Shown piece by piece: positions 43,472-51,713 of a stretch of 64,000 nt of DNA (the stretch's first letter is position 1; each line of letters begins with the position of its first letter). The stretch is from the NCBI RefSeq assembly GCF_014193255.1, contig NZ_JACHZB010000001.1, positions 838,018-902,017 on the forward strand, written 5' to 3'. The position numbers and the translations under genes were made by a program. The stretch comes from Rhizobium sp. BK196. GTDB taxonomy: Bacteria; Pseudomonadota; Alphaproteobacteria; Rhizobiales; Rhizobiaceae. The notes beneath the pieces are model-generated. The model saw only the letters and a list, made by a program, of their open reading frames with translations, did no database searches and was not told the DNA's origin.

Positions 43472-44572
43472 ATGACCACCGCTTTGGGCGAAAAGATCAA
43501 GTCGATCATCCAGGCAAACGGGCCGATCAGTGTCACTGACTATTTCTCGCTGTGCCTTGCCGATCCCGAACACGGCTATTACCGCACCCGTGAGCCCTTC
43601 GGCCGTTCGGGCGATTTCGTCACGGCACCTGAAGTGAGTCAACTCTTCGGCGAAATGATCGGCGTCTTCGTCGTTCACGCCTGGCAGCGCCATTCAACGC
43701 CATCCGGCGTTCGCTTGGTCGAGATCGGCCCAGGCCGCGGCACGATGATGTCCGATATGCTGCGGGTGATCTCGCGCATCGCCCCGCCGCTCTTCGATAA
43801 CATGACGATCCATCTCGTCGAGACCAGCGAACGCCTGCGCGATGTCCAGCTCCAGACGCTCGAAGCCTACGAAGGCAAGGTCAGCTGGCATGACGGCTTT
43901 GACGAAGTGCCGCCGGGCTTCACGCTGATCGTCGCCAACGAACTCTTCGATGCGATCCCGATCCGCCAGTTTGTTCGCACGCCGACCGGCTTTCGCGAGC
44001 GCTTGGTCGGCCTCGACGCCGATGGCGAACTGACCTTTGCGGCGGGTGTCGCCGGCGTCGATCCGGCGCTGCTGCCTGGGCCTGCACAGAACGTGCCTGT
44101 CGGGACGCTGTTCGAGATTTCGCCTGCGCGCCAGGCAGTCATGAGTGCCATCTGCGAAAGGCTGCGGGCTTTTAGCGGCACGGCGCTCGCCATAGACTAC
44201 GGGCATCTCGTCACCGGCTTCGGCGACACGCTGCAGGCCGTGCGAATGCACGAATTCGATCCGCCACTCGCCCATCCCGGCGAAGCAGACCTCACAAGCC
44301 ATGTCGATTTCCAGCAGCTGGCGGAGACGGCAGCCTCCACCGGTGTGCATATTAATGGCGCACTGCACCAGGGCGACTTCCTGACCGGCCTCGGCATTCT
44401 CGAGCGCGCCGCAGCCCTCGGCCGCGACCGGGAACCACACACACAGCAGATCATCCGGAGCGCCGTCGATCGGCTTGCCGGTGCGGGTGAAGGCCGCATG
44501 GGCGAACTCTTCAAGGTGCTCGCCGTCTCCTATCCGGCGATCGACCTGATGCCGTTCCGTCCGGTGGATTGA
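43472..44572 (+). CDS. MidA/NDUFAF7-type SAM methyltransferase
   Basis: A 366-residue class I SAM-dependent methyltransferase (NGPISVTDYFSLCLADPEHGYY, FGRSGDFVTAPEVSQLFGEMIG, VEIGPGRGTMMSDML). Mitochondrial NDUFAF7 methylates an arginine of complex I subunit NDUFS2; the bacterial role is inferred. It lies 19 bases after lgt, and its downstream neighbour is pgeF. Confidence 0.93.
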   Translation: MTTALGEKIKSIIQANGPISVTDYFSLCLADPEHGYYRTREPFGRSGDFVTAPEVSQLFGEMIGVFVVHAWQRHSTPSGVRLVEIGPGRGTMMSDMLRVISRIAPPLFDNMTIHLVETSERLRDVQLQTLEAYEGKVSWHDGFDEVPPGFTLIVANELFDAIPIRQFVRTPTGFRERLVGLDADGELTFAAGVAGVDPALLPGPAQNVPVGTLFEISPARQAVMSAICERLRAFSGTALAIDYGHLVTGFGDTLQAVRMHEFDPPLAHPGEADLTSHVDFQQLAETAASTGVHINGALHQGDFLTGLGILERAAALGRDREPHTQQIIRSAVDRLAGAGEGRMGELFKVLAVSYPAIDLMPFRPVD

Positions 44573-44676
44573 CAGCCAGCGTTGCGCTCGCCAACATCCG
44601 CTGCAAAATGACACCGCTTCGCCGGATGAGATCCGGCCAGGATAACATCGATCCCTTTCCCAAAACGGAATATCAC

Positions 44677-45471
44677 ATGACAGACGCGGCCTCTCCAGCA
44701 CCGATCGAAAGCGCGCTGCTGAACGAAGCGGCCGGCGGTACGATCCGCCACGGTTATTTCACTCGCGCAGGCGGCGTCTCCCAAGGCATCTATCGCGGCC
44801 TCAATGTCGGCCTCGGCTCGCATGACGAGCGCGACAATGTGCAGGAGAACCGCAGGCGTGTCGCCGCCTGGTTCGATCTGCCGGTCGAACGGCTTGCGAC
44901 TGTCCATCAGGTCCATTCGCCCGACGTCGTAACCGTCGGACCGGATTATGACGGCGATCGGCCGCAGGCAGATGCCATGGTCACGGCAACACCCGGCATC
45001 GCGCTTGGGGTACTTGCAGCCGATTGCGGCCCGATTCTGTTCGCCGACCCTGAAAACCGTGTCATCGGTGCCGCGCATGCCGGTTGGAAGGGCGCGCTGA
45101 CCGGCGTGCTTGAAAACACCATCGATGCCATGGAGGCTCTTGGTGCTGACAGGGACAATATCGTCGCCTGCCTCGGCCCCTCGATCAGCCAGGCGAGTTA
45201 TGAGGTCGGCCCGGAATTCGTCGAACGCTTCCTTGCATATGATCCGGCCTATGAGCGTTACTTCATCCCCTCCCCAACGGCGGGTCACGCCATGTTCGAC
45301 CTGCCGGGACTGACCGTCGAGCGACTGAAAAACGCGGGCGTGCGCGCCGAAAGTCTCGGTCTCTGCACTTATCCCGATAGCGAGCGCTTTTTTTCCTATC
45401 GGCGGACCACACATAAAAAGGAGCCGGATTACGGCCGCCAGATTTCGGCGATCAGCATCAGGGAGATGTAA
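44677..45471 (+). CDS. pgeF: Peptidoglycan editing factor PgeF (laccase-domain)
   Basis: A 264-residue YfiH-type multicopper-fold protein with VHQVHSPDVV, AADCGPILF, AAHAGWKGAL and the C-terminal CTYPDSERFFSYRR. It hydrolyses misincorporated amino acids in cell-wall precursors. ATG 44677 is preferred; a longer frame (44569) begins inside the spacer. Follows midA and lies just before the M24 gene, a known alphaproteobacterial order. Confidence 0.93.
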   Translation: MTDAASPAPIESALLNEAAGGTIRHGYFTRAGGVSQGIYRGLNVGLGSHDERDNVQENRRRVAAWFDLPVERLATVHQVHSPDVVTVGPDYDGDRPQADAMVTATPGIALGVLAADCGPILFADPENRVIGAAHAGWKGALTGVLENTIDAMEALGADRDNIVACLGPSISQASYEVGPEFVERFLAYDPAYERYFIPSPTAGHAMFDLPGLTVERLKNAGVRAESLGLCTYPDSERFFSYRRTTHKKEPDYGRQISAISIREM

Positions 45472-45476
45472 GCAGC

Positions 45477-46628
45477 ATGGCACTTCATTTCGAACGGGCT
45501 GAATTCGCAAGCCGGCTTGCCCGCCTGACGGACAAGATGAAGGAAGAAAAGCTCGACGCCCTGCTGCTGTTCGCGCAGGAGAGCATGTACTGGCTGACCG
45601 GCTACGACACGTTCGGCTATTGCTTCTTCCAGACGCTGGTCGTCAAGGCTGACGGCACCATGGCGCTGATTACCCGCTCGGCCGACCTGCGTCAGGCCCG
45701 GCACACCTCGGTTATCGAGGACATCCATGTCTGGGTCGACCGCGTCAATGCCGACCCGACGATGGACCTCAAGAACCTGCTCGTCGAAATGGACCTGCTC
45801 GGCAGCCGTATCGGCGTCGAATATGATACGCATGGAATGACCGGCCGCGTTGCCCGATTGCTCGACTCGCAGCTGACGACTTTCGGTCAGATCATCGACG
45901 CCTCCTACCTCGTCAGCAACCTGCGCCTCATCAAGAGCCCGACCGAGATCGCCTATGTCGAGCGCGCCGCCCTGCTGGCAGACGATGCGCTGGACGCCGC
46001 GATCCGTCTGACAAAACCTGGCGCCGACGAGGCCGATATTCTTGCAGCCATGCAGGCTGCGATCTTCACAGGTGGCGGCGACTATCCGGCCAATGAATTC
46101 ATCATCGGTTCGGGTGCCGACGCCCTGCTCTGCCGCTACAAGGCCGGCCGCCGCAAGCTCGACGCCAGCGACCAGCTGACGCTCGAATGGGCCGGTGTTT
46201 ACGCACATTATCACGCAGCCATGATGCGTACGATCGTCACCGGCGAGCCGACGCACCGCCACCGAGAACTCTACAATGCCTGCCTCGAAACGATCCAGGC
46301 GATTGAGACCGTGCTGAAGCCCGGCCATACCTTCGGCGATGTTTTCGACATGCATGCCAGAATCATGGACGAGCGCGGCCTCGCCCGTCATCGCCTGAAT
46401 GCCTGCGGCTACTCGCTCGGCGCGCGCTTCTCGCCATCCTGGATGGAGCACCAGATGTTCCATGCGGGCAATCCACAGCCGATCGAGCCGAGCATGTCGC
46501 TCTTCGTGCACATGATCATCGCCGATTCCGACACAGGCACAGCCATGACCCTCGGGCAGACCTATCTGACGACAGGTGAAGCCCCGCGTGCACTTTCGCG
46601 CCATCCGCTGGATTTCATCGGGGTCTAA
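45477..46628 (+). CDS. M24-fold (creatinase/aminopeptidase-like) protein
   Basis: A 383-residue pita-bread protein (creatinase N-terminal domain, about 1–140; M24 domain, about 150–375). The metal-ligand positions look altered: LEWAGVYAHYHAAMMRT lacks the two Asp ligands, and the GHGIG-like His motif is CGYSLGARFSPSWME. This is like creatinase or ectoine hydrolase rather than a metal aminopeptidase. Starts five bases after the pgeF stop, so likely cotranscribed. Confidence 0.85.
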   Translation: MALHFERAEFASRLARLTDKMKEEKLDALLLFAQESMYWLTGYDTFGYCFFQTLVVKADGTMALITRSADLRQARHTSVIEDIHVWVDRVNADPTMDLKNLLVEMDLLGSRIGVEYDTHGMTGRVARLLDSQLTTFGQIIDASYLVSNLRLIKSPTEIAYVERAALLADDALDAAIRLTKPGADEADILAAMQAAIFTGGGDYPANEFIIGSGADALLCRYKAGRRKLDASDQLTLEWAGVYAHYHAAMMRTIVTGEPTHRHRELYNACLETIQAIETVLKPGHTFGDVFDMHARIMDERGLARHRLNACGYSLGARFSPSWMEHQMFHAGNPQPIEPSMSLFVHMIIADSDTGTAMTLGQTYLTTGEAPRALSRHPLDFIGV

Positions 46629-46731
46629 ACCTCTGCAATCACCGGCAAGAATCCGGAATTGACAGACAGGTCCCCCCACCCCCATAAATTCGCACGGGGC
46701 TGATGTTGACGTGGGAAGGACGAACCGAGGG

Positions 46732-47577
46732 ATGACGCGAGTTGCGACTGCGCCCACGCTCCTGATATGTCTTGCCTTGCTTTCTGCTTGCAACACGACT
46801 GATGCACTGACGCTCACGCCGCCGATGGAAATCGGCGACTCCTCGATGAATCAGCGCTCCTCCACACCGGTGACGCAGAGCGAAGCCGAACGTATGGCTG
46901 GAGCGCCGCAACAGACCTTCCCGGCGGCACCTCGTCGGAACGGCTACACGCCAGCCTACAGCCAGCAGACCTATCCAACCCAGCCGAACTACCAACCGCA
47001 GGCCTACCGGCCCGGCACCGGCGCTCCGCCGACGACCATGCAGGCCCAGGCCGAAGCGCTATCCCGTGACGGCTCTTCGCCCGCCGCCTCCGGACCGATC
47101 GAAGGCCAGTCGCTCGCACCGCCTTCTTCCGCCGCTGAGCAACCGGCGCCGCAGCAGCCGACGCTGACAGCGGCGCTTGATCCCACAGTTTCCTCATCGA
47201 CCTCGGTACGCGGCAATACCGTGCGCTTCCTGCCCATCATTGGTGCTCCGGTACAGGCCGTCACCCCGCTTTCCCGCCAGCTTGGCGCGGAGGCCCGCGC
47301 TCATGGCCTTGCCATCAAGAGCTCCAACGACACCAGCAGTGACTATATTCTGAAGGGCTACCTCTCCGCTTTCAGCGATGAGGGCAAGGTCACCGTGGTC
47401 TATGTCTGGGACGTGCTTGATAATGCCGGCGCCCGGTTGCACCGCATTCAGGGACAGGAAAGCGTGCCGACGGCGGCGACCGATCCCTGGGCCGGCGTGC
47501 CCGCCTCCGTGATGCAGCAGATTGCTTCAAAGACGATCACCGAATTCACATCCTGGCGGCAAAGCCAGGGCGGTTAG
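46732..47577 (+). CDS. Predicted lipoprotein of unknown function
   Basis: About 281 residues with lipobox LLSAC (Cys20) after a short signal (MTRVATAPTLLICLALLSAC). A Pro/Gln/Ala-rich linker (about 60–150) precedes a C-terminal domain (IIGAPVQAVTPLSRQLGAEARAHGLAI ... YILKGYLSAFSDEGKVTVVYVWDVLDNAGARLHRI) common in rhizobial lipoproteins. No family name recognised. GTG 46711 is an alternative start. Lies upstream of prs. Confidence 0.8.
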   Translation: MTRVATAPTLLICLALLSACNTTDALTLTPPMEIGDSSMNQRSSTPVTQSEAERMAGAPQQTFPAAPRRNGYTPAYSQQTYPTQPNYQPQAYRPGTGAPPTTMQAQAEALSRDGSSPAASGPIEGQSLAPPSSAAEQPAPQQPTLTAALDPTVSSSTSVRGNTVRFLPIIGAPVQAVTPLSRQLGAEARAHGLAIKSSNDTSSDYILKGYLSAFSDEGKVTVVYVWDVLDNAGARLHRIQGQESVPTAATDPWAGVPASVMQQIASKTITEFTSWRQSQGG

Positions 47578-47682
47578 TCACAAGCTTTTTATAAATATAA
47601 AAGTATGTGACGCCTTAGCCCTTGCATTCACCGGGAAGCTGGCTAAAAAGCGCGGCTATCAGCGCATAACAGGCGGACCAAG

Positions 47683-48615
47683 ATGAAGGTTTTCGCAGGC
47701 AATTCGAACCGGCAACTCGCCGAAGCGATCTGCAACTATCTCAATGTTCCCTTAGGGAAAGCCAGTGTCCGAAGGTTTGCCGATCAGGAAATCTTCGTGG
47801 AGATCCAGGAAAATGTGCGCGGTGAGGATGTTTTCCTCGTTCAGCCGACCGCCTTTCCCGCCAACGACCACCTGATGGAACTCCTGATCATGATCGACGC
47901 GATGCGTCGCTCGTCAGCCCGCCGCATCACGGCCGTCCTCCCCTATTTCGGTTATGCCCGCCAGGACCGCCGCGCCTCCGGCCGCACGCCGATCTCCGCC
48001 AAGCTGGTCGCAAACCTGATCACCGAAGCTGGCGCCGACCGCGTGATGACGCTCGATCTCCACGCCGGACAGATTCAGGGCTTCTTCGATATACCCACAG
48101 ACAACCTCTTCGCCCTGCCCGTGCTGACCCGCGACATCAAGAGCCACTACGATCTCAGCAACGTCATGGTCGTCTCGCCTGACGTCGGCGGCGTGGTGCG
48201 CGCCCGCGCGCTCGCCAAACGGCTGGACTGTCTTCTGGCCATCGTCGACAAGCGTCGCGATCGGCCGGGTGAATCTGAAGTCATGAACATCATCGGCGAC
48301 GTCACCGGCAAGGACTGCCTGCTGATCGACGACATCGTCGATTCCGGCGGCACGCTCTGCAATGCCGCCGACGCCATGCTTGCCAAGGGCGCCTCCAGCG
48401 TCACGGCCTACATCACCCACGGCGTTCTCTCCGGCGGCGCCGTCACCCGCGTTACCTCCTCGAAACTGCGCGAACTCGTCATCACGGATTCGATCCAGCC
48501 GACCACGGCCGTCCTTTCGGCCCACAATATCCGCGTCGTCACGACAGCGCCGCTGATCGGCGAAGCCATCAGCCGCACGGCCCAGGAAGAGTCCGTCTCG
48601 AGTCTCTTCGACTAA
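47683..48615 (+). CDS. prs: Ribose-phosphate pyrophosphokinase
   Basis: A 310-residue PRPP synthetase (ribose 5-phosphate + ATP to PRPP + AMP). It has [20 protein letters not shown], the metal/ATP loop [19 protein letters not shown] and the PRPP site [15 protein letters not shown]. Typical length. Provides PRPP for purine, pyrimidine, His and NAD synthesis. Ends at a clear terminator. Confidence 0.98.
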   Translation: MKVFAGNSNRQLAEAICNYLNVPLGKASVRRFADQEIFVEIQENVRGEDVFLVQPTAFPANDHLMELLIMIDAMRRSSARRITAVLPYFGYARQDRRASGRTPISAKLVANLITEAGADRVMTLDLHAGQIQGFFDIPTDNLFALPVLTRDIKSHYDLSNVMVVSPDVGGVVRARALAKRLDCLLAIVDKRRDRPGESEVMNIIGDVTGKDCLLIDDIVDSGGTLCNAADAMLAKGASSVTAYITHGVLSGGAVTRVTSSKLRELVITDSIQPTTAVLSAHNIRVVTTAPLIGEAISRTAQEESVSSLFD

Positions 48616-48643
48616 AAGAGCCGGCATTCCGACCGGCTCTTTT
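48616..48643 (+). terminator. Terminator after prs
   Basis: AAGAGCCGG and CCGGCTCTT pair around an eight-base loop (ATTCCGA region), followed by TTTTG; it starts at the prs stop codon. Confidence 0.85.
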
Positions 48644-48803
48644 GTTTCGGCTTGTATGCTTGTTACTGCCCGGTTTCACTCGGCCCTATCAAGGGCCGAT
48701 TATTGACGGTCACAGAATCATCTGGACGTTGAACAACGGCCCACAATGAACGGCCGTCTCCCTCTTAAGCAAAGCCGAGTGAACCTTCGGTGCCGGATGA
48801 AAA

Positions 48804-48824
48804 AAGCCGGCACGGGGCCGGCTT
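48804..48824 (-). terminator. Terminator after the large exported protein gene
   Basis: AAGCCGGC (48804–48811) and GCCGGCTT (48817–48824) form an 8-bp stem; on the minus strand the stem is followed by a T-rich run (TTTTTTCATCC complement of 48795–48803). It serves the leftward gene ending at 48855. Confidence 0.8.
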
Positions 48825-48854
48825 CTTTCATTTTCAGATTGCAACCCAAAGGCC

Positions 48855-50396
48855 TTATTGCGGCTGTGCCGGTTCCTGACCTTGTTCCTGCTCCTGCTCG
48901 GGTTCCTGTCCCTGATCCTCGCTCTGATCAGGTTCTTCGGCATCCGGCCCCTTGATCTGCTGGCCGTTGATCGCCACGGAACCGTCGCCGGCAACGCTGA
49001 TATCCCAGCGCGAGCGGCCATCCGGGTCTGTCTTGGCGAAGCCTTTGGCCATCATCATGCCGAAGGAGACCTGCTGGAGGTTCGGATCGCTCTTGGCAAG
49101 TTCCTGAATGGCTGCGATCGACTTGTCGAGATCACGCGCCAGGACCGAAGCCTGAACCGAATAGTCCTTCTGCGTATCGACGCGGCCCTGCAGCTTGCCG
49201 GTGACGTCGATATCGTAGACGTCGGAAACCGCGGTAAACTTCGGCAGGTCTACGACGAGGACACCATCATGGAAAAGCTTTTCGGCCGCCTGCTTGCCGC
49301 TTTCCTCCGAATTACTGCCGGCCGAGAAATCGATCTTCATGAACTCGTCGCCGAAAGCGGCAAAATCCATGTCGGGAACGGCGATCTGCATATCGATGCT
49401 CTTCGGCAGGAAGGCGTGGTAGCTCGCCGGCACGACAGGGGTGTCGAGCGTCACATCTGCAGCGCTCATGCCGAAAGCAAACCGGACGGCGTCGCTCGGC
49501 CCGGCGATGGAGAAATTATAGCCGAAGGCCTTGGCGCCACCGCTACCTGCGGCTGTACCGACCATCAGGTTGTTCGCGGTGATCGATTCATCGATCGAGG
49601 AAAATAGCGGGAAGGACGCCTTGAGGACTGATTTCAGCTTTTCGCCGTCCTCCTTGCTGAGTTCCTTCTCATCTACATGGTCCAGAATGAAAAAGACGAT
49701 ATCGCGGATTTCCTTCGCCGGCAGGCTGGCGACATTGGCATTGAAGTCTATCGAATCCGCCTTGATGTTGACCGGCGGCATCTGCGGGCTGGTAACCGTC
49801 TCCGACAGCTTGGAAAGCGAGCCATTGGCCTTGAAATCGAGACGACCGTTGCCGCTGGCGCTGTCAGTCGAATTGAGCCGATAGTCCATGCCCGCAAATG
49901 TCGCTTCGACCTGGTCCATTTCAGACTTTGACGTGACGCGGATGTCAGTGGCCTTGAAATTGCCGGAACGCAGATAGGCGATCGCAGGATCGAAGACACC
50001 ATCATAGACCATCGAGGCAATCGAATAGGTAAAGTCCGTGGCTTTGTCATCCGGCCCCTTGAAGTTGCCGGAGATATTGAAACTGTTATTGCCTTCAAGG
50101 TTCCACAGACCGCTGTCGAGCGGCGTGGCAAAAACCGACCATGGCGTTAAGCCGTTCACCACGACCTTGGTCGGATCCACCTTGCCGAGCAGCTTTGCAA
50201 GATCATAAATGATCTCGTAGCGGTTGCCCGCCGGGTTGACGGTTACGAAACCGCTCTTTGCAAAATCGTCAGGCAACACTTTCGTCAGGCTGTCGCGAAG
50301 CTTATTCGCTCCATCCTGATTGATCTCGCCTCCTTGCGCTGCCCCGAACAGCGATAGGGCAACAAGGCTCGTTGTCGTGACAAGTTTCAGACGCAT
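48855..50396 (-). CDS. Large exported protein, DUF2125-like
   Basis: A 513-residue protein with signal peptide (MRLKLVTTTSLVALSLFGAAQG) and a beta-rich body. I note Gly/Asn-rich segments such as NLEGNNSFNISGNFKGPDDK. The last 30 residues are Glu/Gln repeats (EDQGQEPEQEQEQGQEPAQPQ). I link it only loosely to DUF2125 or YdgA-type periplasmic proteins. Function unknown. Confidence 0.72.
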   Translation of the reverse strand: MRLKLVTTTSLVALSLFGAAQGGEINQDGANKLRDSLTKVLPDDFAKSGFVTVNPAGNRYEIIYDLAKLLGKVDPTKVVVNGLTPWSVFATPLDSGLWNLEGNNSFNISGNFKGPDDKATDFTYSIASMVYDGVFDPAIAYLRSGNFKATDIRVTSKSEMDQVEATFAGMDYRLNSTDSASGNGRLDFKANGSLSKLSETVTSPQMPPVNIKADSIDFNANVASLPAKEIRDIVFFILDHVDEKELSKEDGEKLKSVLKASFPLFSSIDESITANNLMVGTAAGSGGAKAFGYNFSIAGPSDAVRFAFGMSAADVTLDTPVVPASYHAFLPKSIDMQIAVPDMDFAAFGDEFMKIDFSAGSNSEESGKQAAEKLFHDGVLVVDLPKFTAVSDVYDIDVTGKLQGRVDTQKDYSVQASVLARDLDKSIAAIQELAKSDPNLQQVSFGMMMAKGFAKTDPDGRSRWDISVAGDGSVAINGQQIKGPDAEEPDQSEDQGQEPEQEQEQGQEPAQPQ

Positions 50397-50916
50397 TCAC
50401 ACTCTCCTCAGCCGCTTTTAATGCGGCCATAGGAAGATCGGATATCTTCCGGTGTCAACCCGGCACGTTTGGGCAAATGTTATTTTGCGATCACGGCCGG
50501 AAGAGTGCGGATACCCTGTCGAGCACTACCGCACACGCCCTGGATCCCGATCTCGCTCCGCATCAGGCCGCAGTGCTGAGCGTGACCGGTTGCCGTTCCA
50601 TTCGCGCCAGGCGACAGAATAGTAGCCATGAGCCTCGTCGCAGCCCACCGTTGCAGCTAAAATGGAACCTTCTGTTCGATTTCGTGAGGGCGCAGCACCA
50701 ACGAAGCGCGATCGGCGGATGCGGCCAAGCGCACTCGTCCTCTCGACAGAGCCTGCCATCGCTTGCGTTTGCGTGACACTTATATTATAGGCCACGCGTC
50801 CGCGTAGACACCCTTGGAGGCAACGCGGATGAGGACGGGCCTGCCCGCCTCCGGTCCGACGGCACAAGGCTTACAGCCCGCTGCGGGCTCTCCAAATAAC
50901 CTCGAAAGGACTAGCC
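50397..50916. other. 520-base region before rplY
   Basis: No credible gene. A reverse-strand ORF (50526–50867) has no recognised pattern. TATATT at 50782–50787 could be a -10 for rplY, and the two hairpins at 50831–50889 sit in its leader. Confidence 0.5.
50831..50889 (+). promoter_or_regulatory. Two hairpins in the rplY leader
   Basis: Hairpin 1: GAGG-A-CGGGC-CT-GCCCG-CCTC (50831–50851), nine pairs with one bulge. Hairpin 2: AGCCCG-CTG-CGGGCT (50875–50889). They precede the rplY ribosome site (GAAAGGA at 50903–50909). This is consistent with a structured leader; no known ribosomal leader family is claimed. Confidence 0.5.
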
Positions 50917-51528
50917 ATGAGCCACGAAACGTACGAGCTCAAGGCCGAGGCGCGCGAACGGGTTGGTAAGGGGTCCGCCCGTGAACTCCGCCGCAACGGC
51001 TTTATTCCCGCTGTCATCTATGGTGACAAGCAGGCCCCGATTTCCATCGCTATCAACACCAATGAGGTGACGAAGCGCATTCATGCCGGTGGCTTCATGA
51101 CCACCGTTGCGACGATCGACGTCGACGGCAAGAAGTACCAGGTTCTGCCGAAGGACTACCAGCTCGATCCGGTCCGCGACTTCACGATGCACGTCGATTT
51201 CCTGCGCGTATCCGGCAACACCCAGGTTACCGTTGAAATCCCGGTTCACTTCGTCAATGAAGAAAAGTCCCCGGGCCTCAAGGTCGGCGGCGTCCTGAAC
51301 ATCGTTCGTCACGAAGTCGAAGTTCACTGCCCGGCAAACGCGATCCCGGAATTCTTCACGGTTGACCTTTCCGGCCACAAGATCGGCGACAGCATCCATA
51401 TTTCCGAAGTCACTCTGCCGAAGGGCGTGACCCCGGTTATCGCTGACCGCGACTTCACCATCGCAACGATCATCGCTCCGGCTGCCGGCGTCGACGAAAC
51501 CGCTGCCGAAGGCGAAGCAGAAGCCTGA
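50917..51528 (+). CDS. rplY: 50S ribosomal protein L25 / general stress protein Ctc
   Basis: A 203-residue long-form L25 (TL5/Ctc) that binds 5S r[32 protein letters not shown]-terminal domain and a C-terminal beta domain ([33 protein letters not shown]). Start ATG 50917 follows AAAGGA. In many rhizobia pth follows rplY; here a GGDEF/EAL–SBP pair intervenes. Confidence 0.97.
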   Translation: MSHETYELKAEARERVGKGSARELRRNGFIPAVIYGDKQAPISIAINTNEVTKRIHAGGFMTTVATIDVDGKKYQVLPKDYQLDPVRDFTMHVDFLRVSGNTQVTVEIPVHFVNEEKSPGLKVGGVLNIVRHEVEVHCPANAIPEFFTVDLSGHKIGDSIHISEVTLPKGVTPVIADRDFTIATIIAPAAGVDETAAEGEAEA

Positions 51529-51556
51529 TCGCTTCTACCAATTTGTAAAGCATAAG

Positions 51557-51588
51557 GCCCGTTTTCCGCGAGGAAAGCGGGCTTTTTC
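51557..51588 (+). terminator. Terminator after rplY
   Basis: GCCCGTTTTCC-GCGA-GGAAAGCGGGC, an 11-bp stem with one G–U pair, followed by TTTTTC. It isolates rplY from the c-di-GMP gene at 51714. Confidence 0.85.
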
Positions 51589-51713
51589 ATTGCCGATAAG
51601 GCCCATTTCAGCAACATTTAACACATTCATGGAAGCATGCTTCGGCTGGTCGCGAAGTTCCCGCCCTGCTGCGTGACCGCAGAATATTCCGACCCCGTGG
51701 AGCAAACGGAACC

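Noticed and set aside
48680..48699. Hairpin TCGGCCC/GGGCCGA
   Set aside because: Perfect 7-bp stem but without U tract or recognised partner; not specific enough to name.
50526..50867. Reverse-strand ORF in the rplY upstream region
   Set aside because: No recognised family, no clear ribosome site, and it spans the likely rplY promoter.
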